Shown one piece after another: positions 26,288-34,447 of a DNA stretch of 64,000 nucleotides. The position numbers and the translations under genes were made by a program. Location of the stretch: positions 4,278,001 to 4,342,000 of the forward strand of contig OY970326.1 in the NCBI GenBank assembly GCA_963717155.1, written 5' to 3'. Origin of the DNA: G963717155 sp963717155. GTDB taxonomy: Bacteria; Actinomycetota; Thermoleophilia; Gaiellales; JALYLC01. Positions within the stretch are counted from its first letter, which is position 1, and every line of letters begins with the position of its first letter. The notes beneath the pieces are model-generated. The model had not been told where the DNA came from. It did no database searches and saw nothing but the letters and a program-made list of their open reading frames with translations.

Positions 26288-26974
26288 CTACGCGCCGTGG
26301 AACGCGCCGCCTGCGAGGCTGCGGTTCGAGTGCGCGCTCGGACCGCCCACGCGCTGGATCGAGACGTCGACGGCCTGGTAGTCGCCGCGTCCGGGCAGCG
26401 GAAGGGTCAGATCGACGGAGTGACCCGTGGGCGCGAACGTCCCGATCGGCTCCATGGTGCGCTCGCCGCGCGGCAGGACCCAGACCGCGTAGTAGGTTCC
26501 CGGGGCGAGGGCGGGAACATCGCGCAGGTGCAGCTCGAGCTGACCGTCGGGGCGATCGGGGTGGAAGAGCCGCGCCTGGCCGTTGGTGGTGGCGCCCGGG
26601 AGCTCGGAACGCACCGCCGCGATCGCGGCCGGGCTTGCTCCGCCCCCGCCGATCAGGAACACGAGCGCGGCGGCCGCGGCCACCGCGAGCCCTGCGGCAG
26701 CACCCGCCCAGGCAACGCGTCGACGGCGTCGCGCTCGCGGCACGCGGTGTGCCGGAGGAGGCGCGAGCACCAGGTCGTCGAACGCGGGGGCAGGTACGCG
26801 AGCCATCGCTCCCTCGAGCTGGACCACGAGCGTCTCGTGAGCTGCGAGTGCGCTGCGGCACTCCTCGCAGTCCTCGATGTGCGCGCGCAGCGCGGTTGCC
26901 TCGTCCTCGTCGAGCGCGCCGAGCGCGAGCAGCGGCGCGTCGTCGGTGTGGGGGCAGGGGCCGGGGCGCGTCAT
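26288..26974 (-). CDS. Anti-sigma factor (RskA-like, zinc-finger anti-sigma domain)
   Basis: 228 residues from ATG 26974, overlapping the sigma factor stop (ATGA). The cytoplasmic N-terminus has the H-x3-C-x2-C anti-sigma zinc motif in AHIEDCEECRSAL. One membrane helix follows (AGAAAGLAVAAAAALVFLIG). The outer C-terminal domain has the RskA pattern: LPGATTNGQARLFHPDRPDG, TYYAVWVLPRGERTMEPIGTF (here as TYYAVWVLP and ERTMEPIGTF) and VDLTLPLPGRG. It would hold the ECF sigma at the membrane and release it on regulated proteolysis. Confidence 0.88.
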   Translation of the reverse strand: MTRPGPCPHTDDAPLLALGALDEDEATALRAHIEDCEECRSALAAHETLVVQLEGAMARVPAPAFDDLVLAPPPAHRVPRARRRRRVAWAGAAAGLAVAAAAALVFLIGGGGASPAAIAAVRSELPGATTNGQARLFHPDRPDGQLELHLRDVPALAPGTYYAVWVLPRGERTMEPIGTFAPTGHSVDLTLPLPGRGDYQAVDVSIQRVGGPSAHSNRSLAGGAFHGA

Positions 26975-27579
26975 GTCGGTGCCTCGTCTCCTACGAGCAG
27001 CTCGCGCATGCGGTTCATCGCCAGGCGCATCCGGCCCTTGACGGTGCCGAGCGCGACTCCCGTCCGCTCGGCGATCTCGGTCTGCGAGAGGCCCTGGAAG
27101 TACGCCAGCTGCACGACCTCGAGCTGGGCCTCGGGCAGGGAGGCCATGGCCCGCGCAATGCGCTCGGCGGCCTCCACGCGCTCGACCTGGAGCTCCGGCC
27201 CCGGCGCGGTCGTCGCGATCTCGGGGGCCTCGGCCGAAGCGCCGGGTCCAGGCCGGATCGCCCGGCGCCGCGCAGCGTCGATGATGCGGTTGCGGGCGAT
27301 CGCGAAGAGCCAGGTCGACAGGCGGCCACGGTCGGGGTCGAAGTCGCCGGCGCGGCGCCACAGCGTGGCGAACACGTCCTGCGTGCACTCCTCCGCGAGG
27401 CCACGGTCGCCGAGTTGCCGCAGGCACAGACCGTGCACGATCGCCCCGTAGCGTCGGTAGAGCTCGCGCAGCGCCTGCTCGTCACCGTCGGCGAGGCGCC
27501 GGGCGTCAGCGGCGTCCGCGAGGCGGTCGGCCAGATCGGCCGCCGGCCTCGGGGAGCGCGTCCGCATGCGCCGGAGCAT
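26971..27579 (-). CDS. ECF RNA polymerase sigma factor (SigK-like)
   Basis: 202 residues. Region 2 (about 35-105) contains RYGAIVHGLCLRQLGDRGLAEECTQDVF (parts: RYGAIVHGLC and LAEECTQDVFATLW) and the -10-binding helix FDPDRGRLSTWLFAIARNR. Region 4 (about 140-195) contains LPEAQLEVVQLAYFQGLSQ, TEIAERTGVALGTVKGR and RMRLAMNRMREL. It is co-translated with its anti-sigma. No ECF-type promoter was confidently located upstream. The set resembles SigK/RskA in layout; the exact ECF group was not tested. Confidence 0.88.
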   Translation of the reverse strand: MLRRMRTRSPRPAADLADRLADAADARRLADGDEQALRELYRRYGAIVHGLCLRQLGDRGLAEECTQDVFATLWRRAGDFDPDRGRLSTWLFAIARNRIIDAARRRAIRPGPGASAEAPEIATTAPGPELQVERVEAAERIARAMASLPEAQLEVVQLAYFQGLSQTEIAERTGVALGTVKGRMRLAMNRMRELLVGDEAPT

Positions 27580-27591
27580 ACGGCCGGGTGC

Positions 27592-27780
27592 CTACTCCCA
27601 GGGCTTTCCGCCCCGACCCCAGCGGTGCGGGTCGTATCCCTCGACGATCACCCATGTGTGGTCGCGAAGCTCCTCGGCCTCGAGCGCCTCGAGCAGCGCG
27701 TCCGTCATCTTCCCGATGATCCGCGCCTCGGACTCCTCGTCGAGGCGGCGCTCGAAGACCTTCACCGTTACGAGCGGCAC
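27592..27780 (-). CDS. 4-oxalocrotonate-tautomerase-family protein
   Basis: 62 residues from GTG 27780, preceded by GGAAGGAG at correct spacing. The catalytic Pro is residue 2 (PLVTVKVFERRLDEE), exposed after removal of the first Met. VIVEGYDPHRWGRGG near the end is the beta-hairpin of the family, with the second Arg typical of the active site. Length matches the 62-residue 4-OT type. It lies in the same orientation as the SDR gene but 53 bp downstream, and both carry near-identical leader sequence. It may act on an aromatic ring-cleavage product. Confidence 0.8.
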   Translation of the reverse strand: MPLVTVKVFERRLDEESEARIIGKMTDALLEALEAEELRDHTWVIVEGYDPHRWGRGGKPWE

Positions 27781-27807
27781 AGCGTGCTCCTTCCGGGGTT
27801 GGCGGCC
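27776..27807 (-). repeat. Copy A of a duplicated 5' leader (before the tautomerase gene)
   Basis: On the + strand GGCACAGCGTGCTCC then TTCCGGGGTTGGCGGCC, covering the start codon and ribosome site. It matches 28560-28590 at all but two substitutions and one gap. It contains the GGAAGGAGCACGC ribosome-site block. Confidence 0.6.
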
Positions 27808-27832
27808 TACCGTAGCGCCGGAGGGATCGTTG

Positions 27833-28564
27833 TTACCACCACCCCCCGTTGAGCACGAGCACCTCACCGGTGACGTAGCCGGCGTGGGAGGAGCAGAGGA
27901 AGGCCACGGCGCCTGCGACGTCGTCGGGCTCACCGAGCCTGCCGACGGGGATCTGCGGGAGGAGCTCATCCTCCATGCCCGCGATCATCGGCGTGCGGAC
28001 GACGCGCGGTGCGACGACGTTGACGGTCACGCCGTCACGCGCGACCTCCTTGGACAGGGACTTCGACAGCGCGATGACTCCGCCCTTGGACGCCGCGTAG
28101 TGGGCGCAGGCCTCGGTGCCGCCGTCGATGCCCGCCCCCGACGAGATGGTCACGATCCTGCCGAAGCGTCGCTCGCGCATCGAGGGCAGGGCCCTGCGCG
28201 CGCACAGGAACGTGCCGGTCAGGTTCACCTCGAGCGTGTGCCGCCAGCGATCGGGTGCGAGCTCCGCGATGGGGGTCGGCTCGAACACGCCGGCGCATGT
28301 CACCAGCAGCTCGGCCCGACCGACGTTCTGCTCGATGTCCGAGAAGCACCGCTCCATGTCGTCCTCATCGCTGACGTCTCCGGCGAACGAGGCGTGGCCC
28401 GATGCCGCATCGACTCGAAGGTCGATCCCCGCAACTCGGCAGCCGAGGGCGGCAAGCGTGTCCGCGACGCAGCGACCGATGCCGCTGGACGAGCCGGTGA
28501 CGACCGCCACTCGACCGTCGAGGCCCGACAGCGACATCTCCGACGCGGGCTGTGCGTGCGGCAC
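27833..28564 (-). CDS. Short-chain dehydrogenase/reductase
   Basis: 243 residues from GTG 28564, preceded by GGAAGGAG. Rossmann motif TGSSSGIG (about 24-31), Asp in GIDLRVD (NAD preference likely), TCAG in place of the usual NNAG, catalytic Ser in ISSGAG, and Tyr/Lys in YAASKGG. It ends NGGWW, a common SDR tail. Such proteins reduce ketones or oxidise alcohols; the substrate is unknown. The tautomerase downstream and the CrtI-like gene upstream suggest a catabolic or terpenoid-related cluster. Confidence 0.85.
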   Translation of the reverse strand: MPHAQPASEMSLSGLDGRVAVVTGSSSGIGRCVADTLAALGCRVAGIDLRVDAASGHASFAGDVSDEDDMERCFSDIEQNVGRAELLVTCAGVFEPTPIAELAPDRWRHTLEVNLTGTFLCARRALPSMRERRFGRIVTISSGAGIDGGTEACAHYAASKGGVIALSKSLSKEVARDGVTVNVVAPRVVRTPMIAGMEDELLPQIPVGRLGEPDDVAGAVAFLCSSHAGYVTGEVLVLNGGWW

Positions 28565-28590
28565 GGCGTGCTCCTTCCGGGTTGGCAGCC
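28560..28590 (-). repeat. Copy B of a duplicated 5' leader (before the SDR gene)
   Basis: GGCACGGCGTGCTCC then TTCCGGGTTGGCAGCC, matching copy A at 27776-27807. The repeated block ends within 5 bp of the upstream gene's stop codon at 28595. Two genes with one shared leader could share translational control, or the block may be a relic of segmental duplication. Confidence 0.6.
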
Positions 28591-28594
28591 CTTT

Positions 28595-30025
28595 TTACCG
28601 GAGGATGCCGCCGAGCGCGGCGCGCGCCGCGTGCCAGCCGCACATCCCGTGCACGCCGCCACCGGGAGGCGTCGACGACGAGCAGATGAACAGGCGCGGG
28701 TTCGGGGTCGTGTACGGGTTCGGCCGAGCGGACGGCCGCAGCAGGATCTGGCGGAGGTCTGCGAGACCCCCGTTGATGTCGCCTCCGATGTAGTTCGCGT
28801 TGTGCGCCTGCACGTCGGCCGGTCCCATCGCGGAGCGAGCGCGCACGAGGTCGCGGAAGCCGGGGGCGAACCGCTCGATCTGCTGCTCGATGGCGGAGGT
28901 CATGTCGACGTTCGAGCCGTTGGGCACGTGGCAGTAGGCCCATAGCGTGTGCGCTCCCGTCGGGGCGCGAGTCGGATCGAACACGCTCTGCTGTGCGATC
29001 AGCACGAACGGCCGCTGCGGATGCCCGCCGCGTGCGACCTCGCGCTCGGCCGCGGCGACCTCCTCGAGCGAACCGCCGACGTGCACCGTGCCGGCGCCGC
29101 GGCACGCCTCGGCAGTCCAGGGCACCGGCCCGTCGAGCGCGTAGTCGAGCTTGAACACGCCGGGTCCGTAGCGGTAGCGCGCGAGCGCCTGCCGGTAGCG
29201 GGCAGGCAACGCGTCGCCGGCGATCGAGAGAATCTGTCGCGGTGTGAGGTCGAAGAGCACGCTCCGCGCGCCGCGAAGCTCGTCGAGCGAGCGCACCTCG
29301 CTGTCGGTCTCGATCTCGCCGCCGAGCGACCGCAGCAGCGACGCCATCGCGTCGGCGATCGACTGCGAGCCCCCGACGGCTGCCGGCCAACCCACTCCGT
29401 GGCCGAGCAGGAGCAGCATGAGTCCGAACGCCGCGGTCGCGCGATCGTCGATCGGACGCATCGCGTGGGCGGCGTTGCCGGCAAGCAGCGCCCGTGCTCG
29501 CTCGCCCGAGAATCGCGAGTCGGCCAGTCCGGTCGCCGAGCGGAGGGCCGACAGGCCGAAGCGCGCGGCGGGAACCGGGTGGCGTGGAGGCCGGAGCGCC
29601 GGGCCGAGCAGATCGCCGACCAGCTCCTCCCACGCGTCGGCGAGCGGTCCCATGAGCCTGCGGTACGCCCCCGCATCAGCGCCAAGGCCGTCCGCGGTCT
29701 CGGTGACCGACCGGTGCAGCACGACCGCGCTCCCGTCGTCGAGCGGGTGGGCCAGCGGGACCTCCGGATGCACGAGCTCGAGCCCGTGCTCGCGCAGCGG
29801 CAGCCGGCGCAGGAAGGGCGAGCCGACCACGAGCGGGTGGATCGCCGAGCAGACGTCGTGGCGGAAGCCGGGCTGCGTCAGCTCCTCGGTGCGGGTGCCC
29901 CCGCCGATCGTCGGCGCTGCCTCGAGCACCAGCACCGAGCGCCCCGCCTGAGCGATCGCGATCGCCGCGGCGAGCCCGTTCGGGCCCGAGCCGACGACGA
30001 TCGCGTCTCGCGGTCGTTCACGCAC
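28595..30025 (-). CDS. FAD-dependent oxidoreductase, phytoene-desaturase (CrtI) superfamily
   Basis: 476 residues. The N-terminal dinucleotide fold is AIVVGSGPNGLAAAIAIAQA followed by VLVLEAAPTIGGGTRTEEL. The middle contains AAVGGSQSIADAMASLLRSL, equivalent to the P-GG-x2-L substrate-domain motif. The C-terminus is FICSSSTPPGGGVHGMCGW, the FAD-binding end of this family. It belongs to the actinobacterial NAD(P)/FAD branch annotated as phytoene dehydrogenase-like but lacking neighbouring carotenoid genes, so the substrate is uncertain. It overlaps the upstream unknown gene by 8 bp. Confidence 0.82.
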   Translation of the reverse strand: MRERPRDAIVVGSGPNGLAAAIAIAQAGRSVLVLEAAPTIGGGTRTEELTQPGFRHDVCSAIHPLVVGSPFLRRLPLREHGLELVHPEVPLAHPLDDGSAVVLHRSVTETADGLGADAGAYRRLMGPLADAWEELVGDLLGPALRPPRHPVPAARFGLSALRSATGLADSRFSGERARALLAGNAAHAMRPIDDRATAAFGLMLLLLGHGVGWPAAVGGSQSIADAMASLLRSLGGEIETDSEVRSLDELRGARSVLFDLTPRQILSIAGDALPARYRQALARYRYGPGVFKLDYALDGPVPWTAEACRGAGTVHVGGSLEEVAAAEREVARGGHPQRPFVLIAQQSVFDPTRAPTGAHTLWAYCHVPNGSNVDMTSAIEQQIERFAPGFRDLVRARSAMGPADVQAHNANYIGGDINGGLADLRQILLRPSARPNPYTTPNPRLFICSSSTPPGGGVHGMCGWHAARAALGGILR

Positions 30026-30758
30026 TACGGCGGAACGGCTTCTTCAGCAGGCGCACCGGCGCGCCGGTCATGTAGATCCCCGTGCGGATGCCTGCGTTAT
30101 GCCACACGTTGGCCGCGTGCGACCACTGGCGCCGCCTGTCGACGCACACCGACTCGGTCGTCGGCTCAGCGTCCACGCCGAAGTGCAGCGCGAGCTGGCG
30201 CAGCGTGTGCTTCCAGTGCCGATCCTCCTGGCTGTGCCCTCCCATCGACATGCCGACCTCGTACAGCGGATCGGACGCGCGCATCAGCACCTGCGCCTGG
30301 GCGCACACCACGCCGTCGCCGGCATCGAACGCGCTGAACGTGATCCAGCCCGCGAACATGTGGCCCTGCGGCGTCATCAGCGTGAACGACTCCTCGTCGG
30401 CGTACATCACGAGCACGCCAGTCGAGAGCTTCATCCGTCCGGGCATGGACAGGTCGAGCGCTGCGACCTCGCCCGGCGCGATGCCGGAGAGCGGCGCGAA
30501 GAAGCGGTTGCCCTTCGGCCAGAAGCTGCCGAACTGATCCTTCCAGACGGCGATGACCTCGCGCGCATCGACGTCGGCGCCGACCAGGAGCACGCGGTAG
30601 GTCTTCTGCCACATGCGCCCGAAGCCCTGGATCGGGGACGTCGGTCGCCTGCCGGCGACGTTGATCGCGGGGCTGCCGGCCTCGACGCCGCTCACTTCGA
30701 GGGAGCGCACCGGCTTGGCCCATCCCTCGGGGGACCGCTTGTCGGGTGTGCTGGACAT
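30018..30758 (-). CDS. Unknown 246-residue protein translationally coupled to the CrtI-like gene
   Basis: I do not recognise this with confidence. No signal peptide or membrane helix is visible. The core contains YRVLLVGADVDAREVIAVW, GNRFFAPLSGIAPGEVAALD and MFAGWITFSAFDAGDGVVCA, a mixed alpha/beta pattern that weakly recalls SRPBCC/DUF1990-type ligand-binding folds. Conserved-looking polar clusters are MGGHSQEDRHWKHTL and a Trp-rich QWSHAANVWHNAG. Its stop overlaps the oxidoreductase start, so they probably act together. It lies just downstream of the STAS genes, with a 19-bp gap. Confidence 0.6.
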   Translation of the reverse strand: MSSTPDKRSPEGWAKPVRSLEVSGVEAGSPAINVAGRRPTSPIQGFGRMWQKTYRVLLVGADVDAREVIAVWKDQFGSFWPKGNRFFAPLSGIAPGEVAALDLSMPGRMKLSTGVLVMYADEESFTLMTPQGHMFAGWITFSAFDAGDGVVCAQAQVLMRASDPLYEVGMSMGGHSQEDRHWKHTLRQLALHFGVDAEPTTESVCVDRRRQWSHAANVWHNAGIRTGIYMTGAPVRLLKKPFRRSA

Positions 30759-30777
30759 GGGACGCTCCTCTCTGCGC

Positions 30778-31134
30778 TCAGACGCCGGCGGCGGCGAGCG
30801 CCTCGGCCTCGTCGGAATGGATGCCGATCGCCTCGTCGAGGCGGGTCAGGTTGAAGATCTGGCGGTAGTGCTCGTTCAGCCCGAACGCGAGCAGGCGCTG
30901 CTTGTTGCGGTTCGCGCGGACGAGCAGGGTCACGAGCAGTCCGATCCCACTCGAGTTCATGTACTCGAGCTGGGTGAAGTTGAGGATGATCGCCCGCGTA
31001 CGCTCGCCGCTCGCCTGCTCGTAGGCCTGCCGCAGGGCGCCGTCGCTGCTCGCCGTGACCTCCCCGCTGATGTCGATGATGCTCGCGGACGCGCTGGGGG
31101 TGCGTACGTCCATGGCGGCCATCGCCTCGGTCAT
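30778..31134 (-). CDS. STAS-domain anti-anti-sigma factor (first of two paralogues)
   Basis: 118 residues. RTRAIILNFTQLEYMNSSGIGLLVTLL has the STAS core with the phosphorylatable Ser in NSSGIG (given in parts: LNFTQLEYMNSSGIG). It also has the SpoIIAA-type start (SASIIDISGEVTAS). It is nearly the same size as the next gene and begins 1 bp after that gene's stop. In partner-switching systems this type binds the anti-sigma ATPase when unphosphorylated. Confidence 0.85.
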   Translation of the reverse strand: MTEAMAAMDVRTPSASASIIDISGEVTASSDGALRQAYEQASGERTRAIILNFTQLEYMNSSGIGLLVTLLVRANRNKQRLLAFGLNEHYRQIFNLTRLDEAIGIHSDEAEALAAAGV

Positions 31135-31135
31135 C

Positions 31136-31492
31136 TCAGCTCCTCTCCGTGTCGGACGGGGCCGTTGCCTCGTCGGGGTAGATGGAAATGAAGTCGGACA
31201 GGCGGGTGATCTGGAAGATCTCCCGGTAGTGGTCGGAGAGGCCGCACGCCGCGAGGCTGCGTCCCTCTGCGCGCGCTCGGCCGAGCAGCCCGACGATCAG
31301 CGCGATCCCCGTCGAGTTGATGTACTCGACACCTGCGAAGTTGAGGAGGATCGTCGTGGCCCCGCCCTCGGAGGCCTGCTCGTACACCGTCGTGAGGTCG
31401 TCCTTTGCGGCGCCGTCGATCTCGCCGCGGAGGTCGATGACGGAGCGCCCCTCCTCGAGCCGCACGTCCGATTCAAAGCGTGTCGTCGGCAT
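31136..31492 (-). CDS. STAS-domain anti-anti-sigma factor (second paralogue)
   Basis: 118 residues. RSVIDLRGEIDGAAKDDL and TTILLNFAGVEYINSTGIALIVGL (in parts: LLNFAGVEYINSTG) show the STAS fold; the acceptor position reads INSTGIA. It overlaps the PP2C/ATPase gene by 20 bp. It is clearly paralogous to 30778-31134 (shared pattern of IYPDEA / HSDEAEA tails), so the two arose by tandem duplication and may respond to different kinases. Confidence 0.85.
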   Translation of the reverse strand: MPTTRFESDVRLEEGRSVIDLRGEIDGAAKDDLTTVYEQASEGGATTILLNFAGVEYINSTGIALIVGLLGRARAEGRSLAACGLSDHYREIFQITRLSDFISIYPDEATAPSDTERS

Positions 31493-33068
31493 CCGTCCCT
31501 CCTCCCAGGTGCAGCCGGAGCTCCACGGTGTGGTTGCGCTCGTCGCCGCTGATCGTCATCTCGTCGACCATGTTGCGGATCAGGAACAGGCCCCAGCCGC
31601 GCGGGGTCTGCTCGCCTGCGAGCTTCGCGTCGAGGTCGGGGACGGGCGCGTCGGGAATCGAGCGGGCGCCCCCCTGGTCGGTGATCCGGACTGTCACGGC
31701 CTCGCGACCCGCCGCGACGCTGAGGTGCACGGGGATCTCGGCGTCGTAGCCGTTGCCGTGCTCCATCGCGTTCATCGTCGCCTCGGCGACGGCGGTCTTG
31801 AGCTGCTCGAGGCGCTTGGCCGGAACGCCCAGCGGCGCGACGGCCCGCTCGACGCGGCGCATCGCCTCGCGCTCGTTCCCCGGCTCGCTCTGCAGGCTGA
31901 ACTCGTCGAGCTGTACGTGGTCGGCCGCGCTGCGACGCAGCGTCACCAGCGTGATGTCGTCCTCCTGCTCGCCCGCGCCGCCCGTGAAGGCCTGCAGCGA
32001 GCCGAGCAGCCGGTCGATCAGGCGCTCGCCGTGCGCGGTCGAGCCGATCAGCTCGGTCAGGCGCGGCGTCCCGTACATCTCACGCTCGGAGTCGTGCGCC
32101 TCCACCAGGCCGTCGCTGTAGAGGAGGATCTGCGCTCCGGGATCGAGCACCGCCTCGGCCTCGTCGTAGCGCATGCCCGGCATCAGGCCCAGTGGCATGC
32201 CCGTCGCTCGAAGCTCCGCCACCCGATTGCCGCTGCGGACGCAGGGCAGGTTGTGGCCTGCGTTGGCGAATCGCAGGCGGCCGGTCGCGGGGTCGAGCAC
32301 GCCGTACAGGCAGGTGACGAACATGTGCTCGGGGATGTCCGGGCACAGGTGCTCGTTCACGCGCTCGAGAACCTCGCCCGGGTCGCCGAGGCGCTGGGCG
32401 GCGGCGCGCAGGACCGATCGGGTTGCGGCCATCACGAGCGCCGCCGGCACGCCCTTGTCGGTGACGTCGCCGATCACGATCCCGACCTTGCCGTCGTCGA
32501 GCGCGATGAAGTCGTAGAAGTCGCCGCCGACCTCGCGGGCCGGTCGGTAGTGCGCGTCGATCTGCCAGCCCGGCAGGTCCGGCAGCGTTCGCGGCAGGAA
32601 GTGCTGCTGGATCAGCTTCGCGACCTGCAGCTCCTGCTCCAGACGCTCGCGGCTCCGGATCTCGACCTCCTGCTCGCGCACGAGCTGGCCGACGCGCACG
32701 GCCGGCGCGGCCTGGGCGGCGAGGCTCTCGAGCAGACGGCGATCGTCCCCCGAGTAGTCCTGGTCCGACAGGCGCGGCCCGAGGTTCAGCAGGCCGATCA
32801 GCTCGCCCTGGGTCACCAGCGGGACGACCAGCTTGACACCGGCGCTCCGCAGCTCGCGCAGCGCGGGCGAGTCGAGCTCGAGTCCCTCGATGTCGACCGC
32901 GCCGGGAGCGCTCTGGAAGTAGGCGATGATCGGGTCGTTGGGCGCGATGTCGACGATCGGCGACTCGACGGCGCTCGCGCGCTCCAGCTCGCGCGTCGGG
33001 GCCGCGGATCGCTCGACGGTCTCGCTGCGTCGAACGACGCGGCGGAGGCTGTGCACGAAGGTCGTCAT
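31473..33068 (-). CDS. Partner-switching regulator: GAF - SpoIIE/PP2C phosphatase - RsbW-type ATPase fusion
   Basis: 531 residues from ATG 33068 (GGAGAGG upstream). About residues 40-160 form a GAF-like domain (VVPLVTQGELIGLLNLGPR). A coiled linker follows, then PP2C at about 185-385: REVGGDFYDF, GDVTDKGVPAALVMA, LYSDGLVEA, EDDITLVTL. The C-terminus (about 400-525) is a GHKL ATPase: EQLKTAVAEATMNAMEHGN and RGWGLFLIRNMVDEM. It therefore has both the kinase (anti-sigma) and phosphatase activities needed for the STAS proteins encoded next. It controls a sigma factor not encoded in this window. Confidence 0.88.
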   Translation of the reverse strand: MTTFVHSLRRVVRRSETVERSAAPTRELERASAVESPIVDIAPNDPIIAYFQSAPGAVDIEGLELDSPALRELRSAGVKLVVPLVTQGELIGLLNLGPRLSDQDYSGDDRRLLESLAAQAAPAVRVGQLVREQEVEIRSRERLEQELQVAKLIQQHFLPRTLPDLPGWQIDAHYRPAREVGGDFYDFIALDDGKVGIVIGDVTDKGVPAALVMAATRSVLRAAAQRLGDPGEVLERVNEHLCPDIPEHMFVTCLYGVLDPATGRLRFANAGHNLPCVRSGNRVAELRATGMPLGLMPGMRYDEAEAVLDPGAQILLYSDGLVEAHDSEREMYGTPRLTELIGSTAHGERLIDRLLGSLQAFTGGAGEQEDDITLVTLRRSAADHVQLDEFSLQSEPGNEREAMRRVERAVAPLGVPAKRLEQLKTAVAEATMNAMEHGNGYDAEIPVHLSVAAGREAVTVRITDQGGARSIPDAPVPDLDAKLAGEQTPRGWGLFLIRNMVDEMTISGDERNHTVELRLHLGGGTDADDTL

Positions 33069-33120
33069 GTCCTCTCCGTTGTACCGGGCGAGCGTTCCGG
33101 GATCGTTACGAGTGGTGGTG

Positions 33121-34410
33121 TCATCGCGTGTGACCGTCCTGGTCGGCGCGGAGCCACAGCCCGACGTGTGCCGGGCGCACCGTGCTCGTGACGACTGCGA
33201 TGACCTCACGCTGGACGGAATCGAGGTCGACCTGTTGCCCGAGCGTGCGGCTCAGCGCATCGAGGGCCGACTGCGCGTCGTACTTCGCGCGGTAGAAGCG
33301 GCGATCGAGTGTGCGCTGCACGCGTCGGCGGAGCGGCTGGAAGGCCGCGACGACGACGAGCGTCGAGAGCGTGACGGCAACGGCGTCGGAGCGCGCGGTG
33401 AGCGTGCGGAGGGCCGCCCCGACGGCCCAGATGCCGACCACGTACAGCGCGCCGAGCAGCGCCACGACGCCGGCGTAGAGCACCGTTCGCCGGATGATCA
33501 CGTCGATGCCGTAGAGGTTGTGCCGCAGCACCGCGACACCGATCGAGATCGGGATCAGGAAGAAGCTCAGCGAGCACACCATCTGGAGGTCGCCGAGCCA
33601 CGCCGGATCGGAGCCGGCGCCGGAGGAGAAGGCGATCGACAGCGGGAAGACGCAGAGATACGCAGCGGCGACGAACGCCGCGGCCGTCACGAGCCACTTG
33701 AGCTGGAGGCGTTCGACGCCGCTCGATCGCCGGAACCGCACGACGAGGCTGACGGCGGAGGCGACGATGCAGAGCGGGATCAGGGCGATGCCCGCGATCA
33801 GAAGCACCGGCGGAACCGCGGAGATGCCGAGCGGGTTGTACGTGTGCGGGTAGCCCGCGTCGACCATCCGTCCGGGGCTGATCGAGATCGCCACCGATCC
33901 GAGCACGATCGCAACGGCGCTCAGACGCGCAACGAAGCGCCAGCGAGGGCCCGGGAGCAGCTTGCCGTTGGGGAACAGCAGCAGCAGGAACGTGCCCATC
34001 AGCGCGACCGGCGGGATCCACTGGCTCTGGCCGATCTGCGCGGCCGCTGCAGCACCTGGCAGCGACCCCGGGGTATGGGCGCCGGACGCGTCGAACTGGG
34101 CATACGCGTTGCCCCAGGCCAGCGCCCACGCGAGGCCGATCGCCAGCAGGATCCAGCCGATCGTGTTGCCGGGCATGCGCGTCAGGATCAGCAGCCCGAC
34201 GATCGGGAATGTGAGCAGGCCCACGAAGAACACCACACCGCTCGTGCTCGTGGTCGTGTAGTCCGACCCGAGGCTGACCACCGCGTTCGCGAGGAACAGG
34301 GCCAGGATCACCGCGAACACGATCCATGGCGCCCAGCGGTGTCGGAGGATGCGCACCGTGCGAGTCTGCCCGAATCGCGTCACGGGAACGTTACGAACCG
34401 CTCCGACCAT
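33121..34410 (-). CDS. Multi-helix membrane sensor with degenerate C-terminal GAF-like end
   Basis: 429 residues from ATG 34410. Many membrane helices are present (IVFAVILALFLANAVVSLG, TFPIVGLLILTRMPG, VALMGTFLLLLFPNGKLLPG, LCVFPLSIAFSS, VVALLGALYVVGIWAVGAA). A cytoplasmic piece RRVQRTLDRRFYRAKYDAQ leads to VQREVIAVVTSTVRPAHVGL, the first part of a GAF-containing sensor. No kinase or phosphatase domain follows, so it probably passes signal to the GAF-PP2C-ATPase encoded 52 bp downstream. It is divergent from the SARP-type regulator, with only 37 bp between starts. Confidence 0.8.
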   Translation of the reverse strand: MVGAVRNVPVTRFGQTRTVRILRHRWAPWIVFAVILALFLANAVVSLGSDYTTTSTSGVVFFVGLLTFPIVGLLILTRMPGNTIGWILLAIGLAWALAWGNAYAQFDASGAHTPGSLPGAAAAAQIGQSQWIPPVALMGTFLLLLFPNGKLLPGPRWRFVARLSAVAIVLGSVAISISPGRMVDAGYPHTYNPLGISAVPPVLLIAGIALIPLCIVASAVSLVVRFRRSSGVERLQLKWLVTAAAFVAAAYLCVFPLSIAFSSGAGSDPAWLGDLQMVCSLSFFLIPISIGVAVLRHNLYGIDVIIRRTVLYAGVVALLGALYVVGIWAVGAALRTLTARSDAVAVTLSTLVVVAAFQPLRRRVQRTLDRRFYRAKYDAQSALDALSRTLGQQVDLDSVQREVIAVVTSTVRPAHVGLWLRADQDGHTR

Positions 34411-34447
34411 GTGGGCTCCGTTGCGCTCGTGTGGGAAGCTTGCGCAC

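Noticed and set aside
25668..26861. Apparent fusion of an N-terminal Arg-rich region with the fasciclin domain
   Set aside because: The Arg-rich part is out-of-frame reading of the anti-sigma gene. The fasciclin protein has its own ribosome site and signal peptide at 26177.
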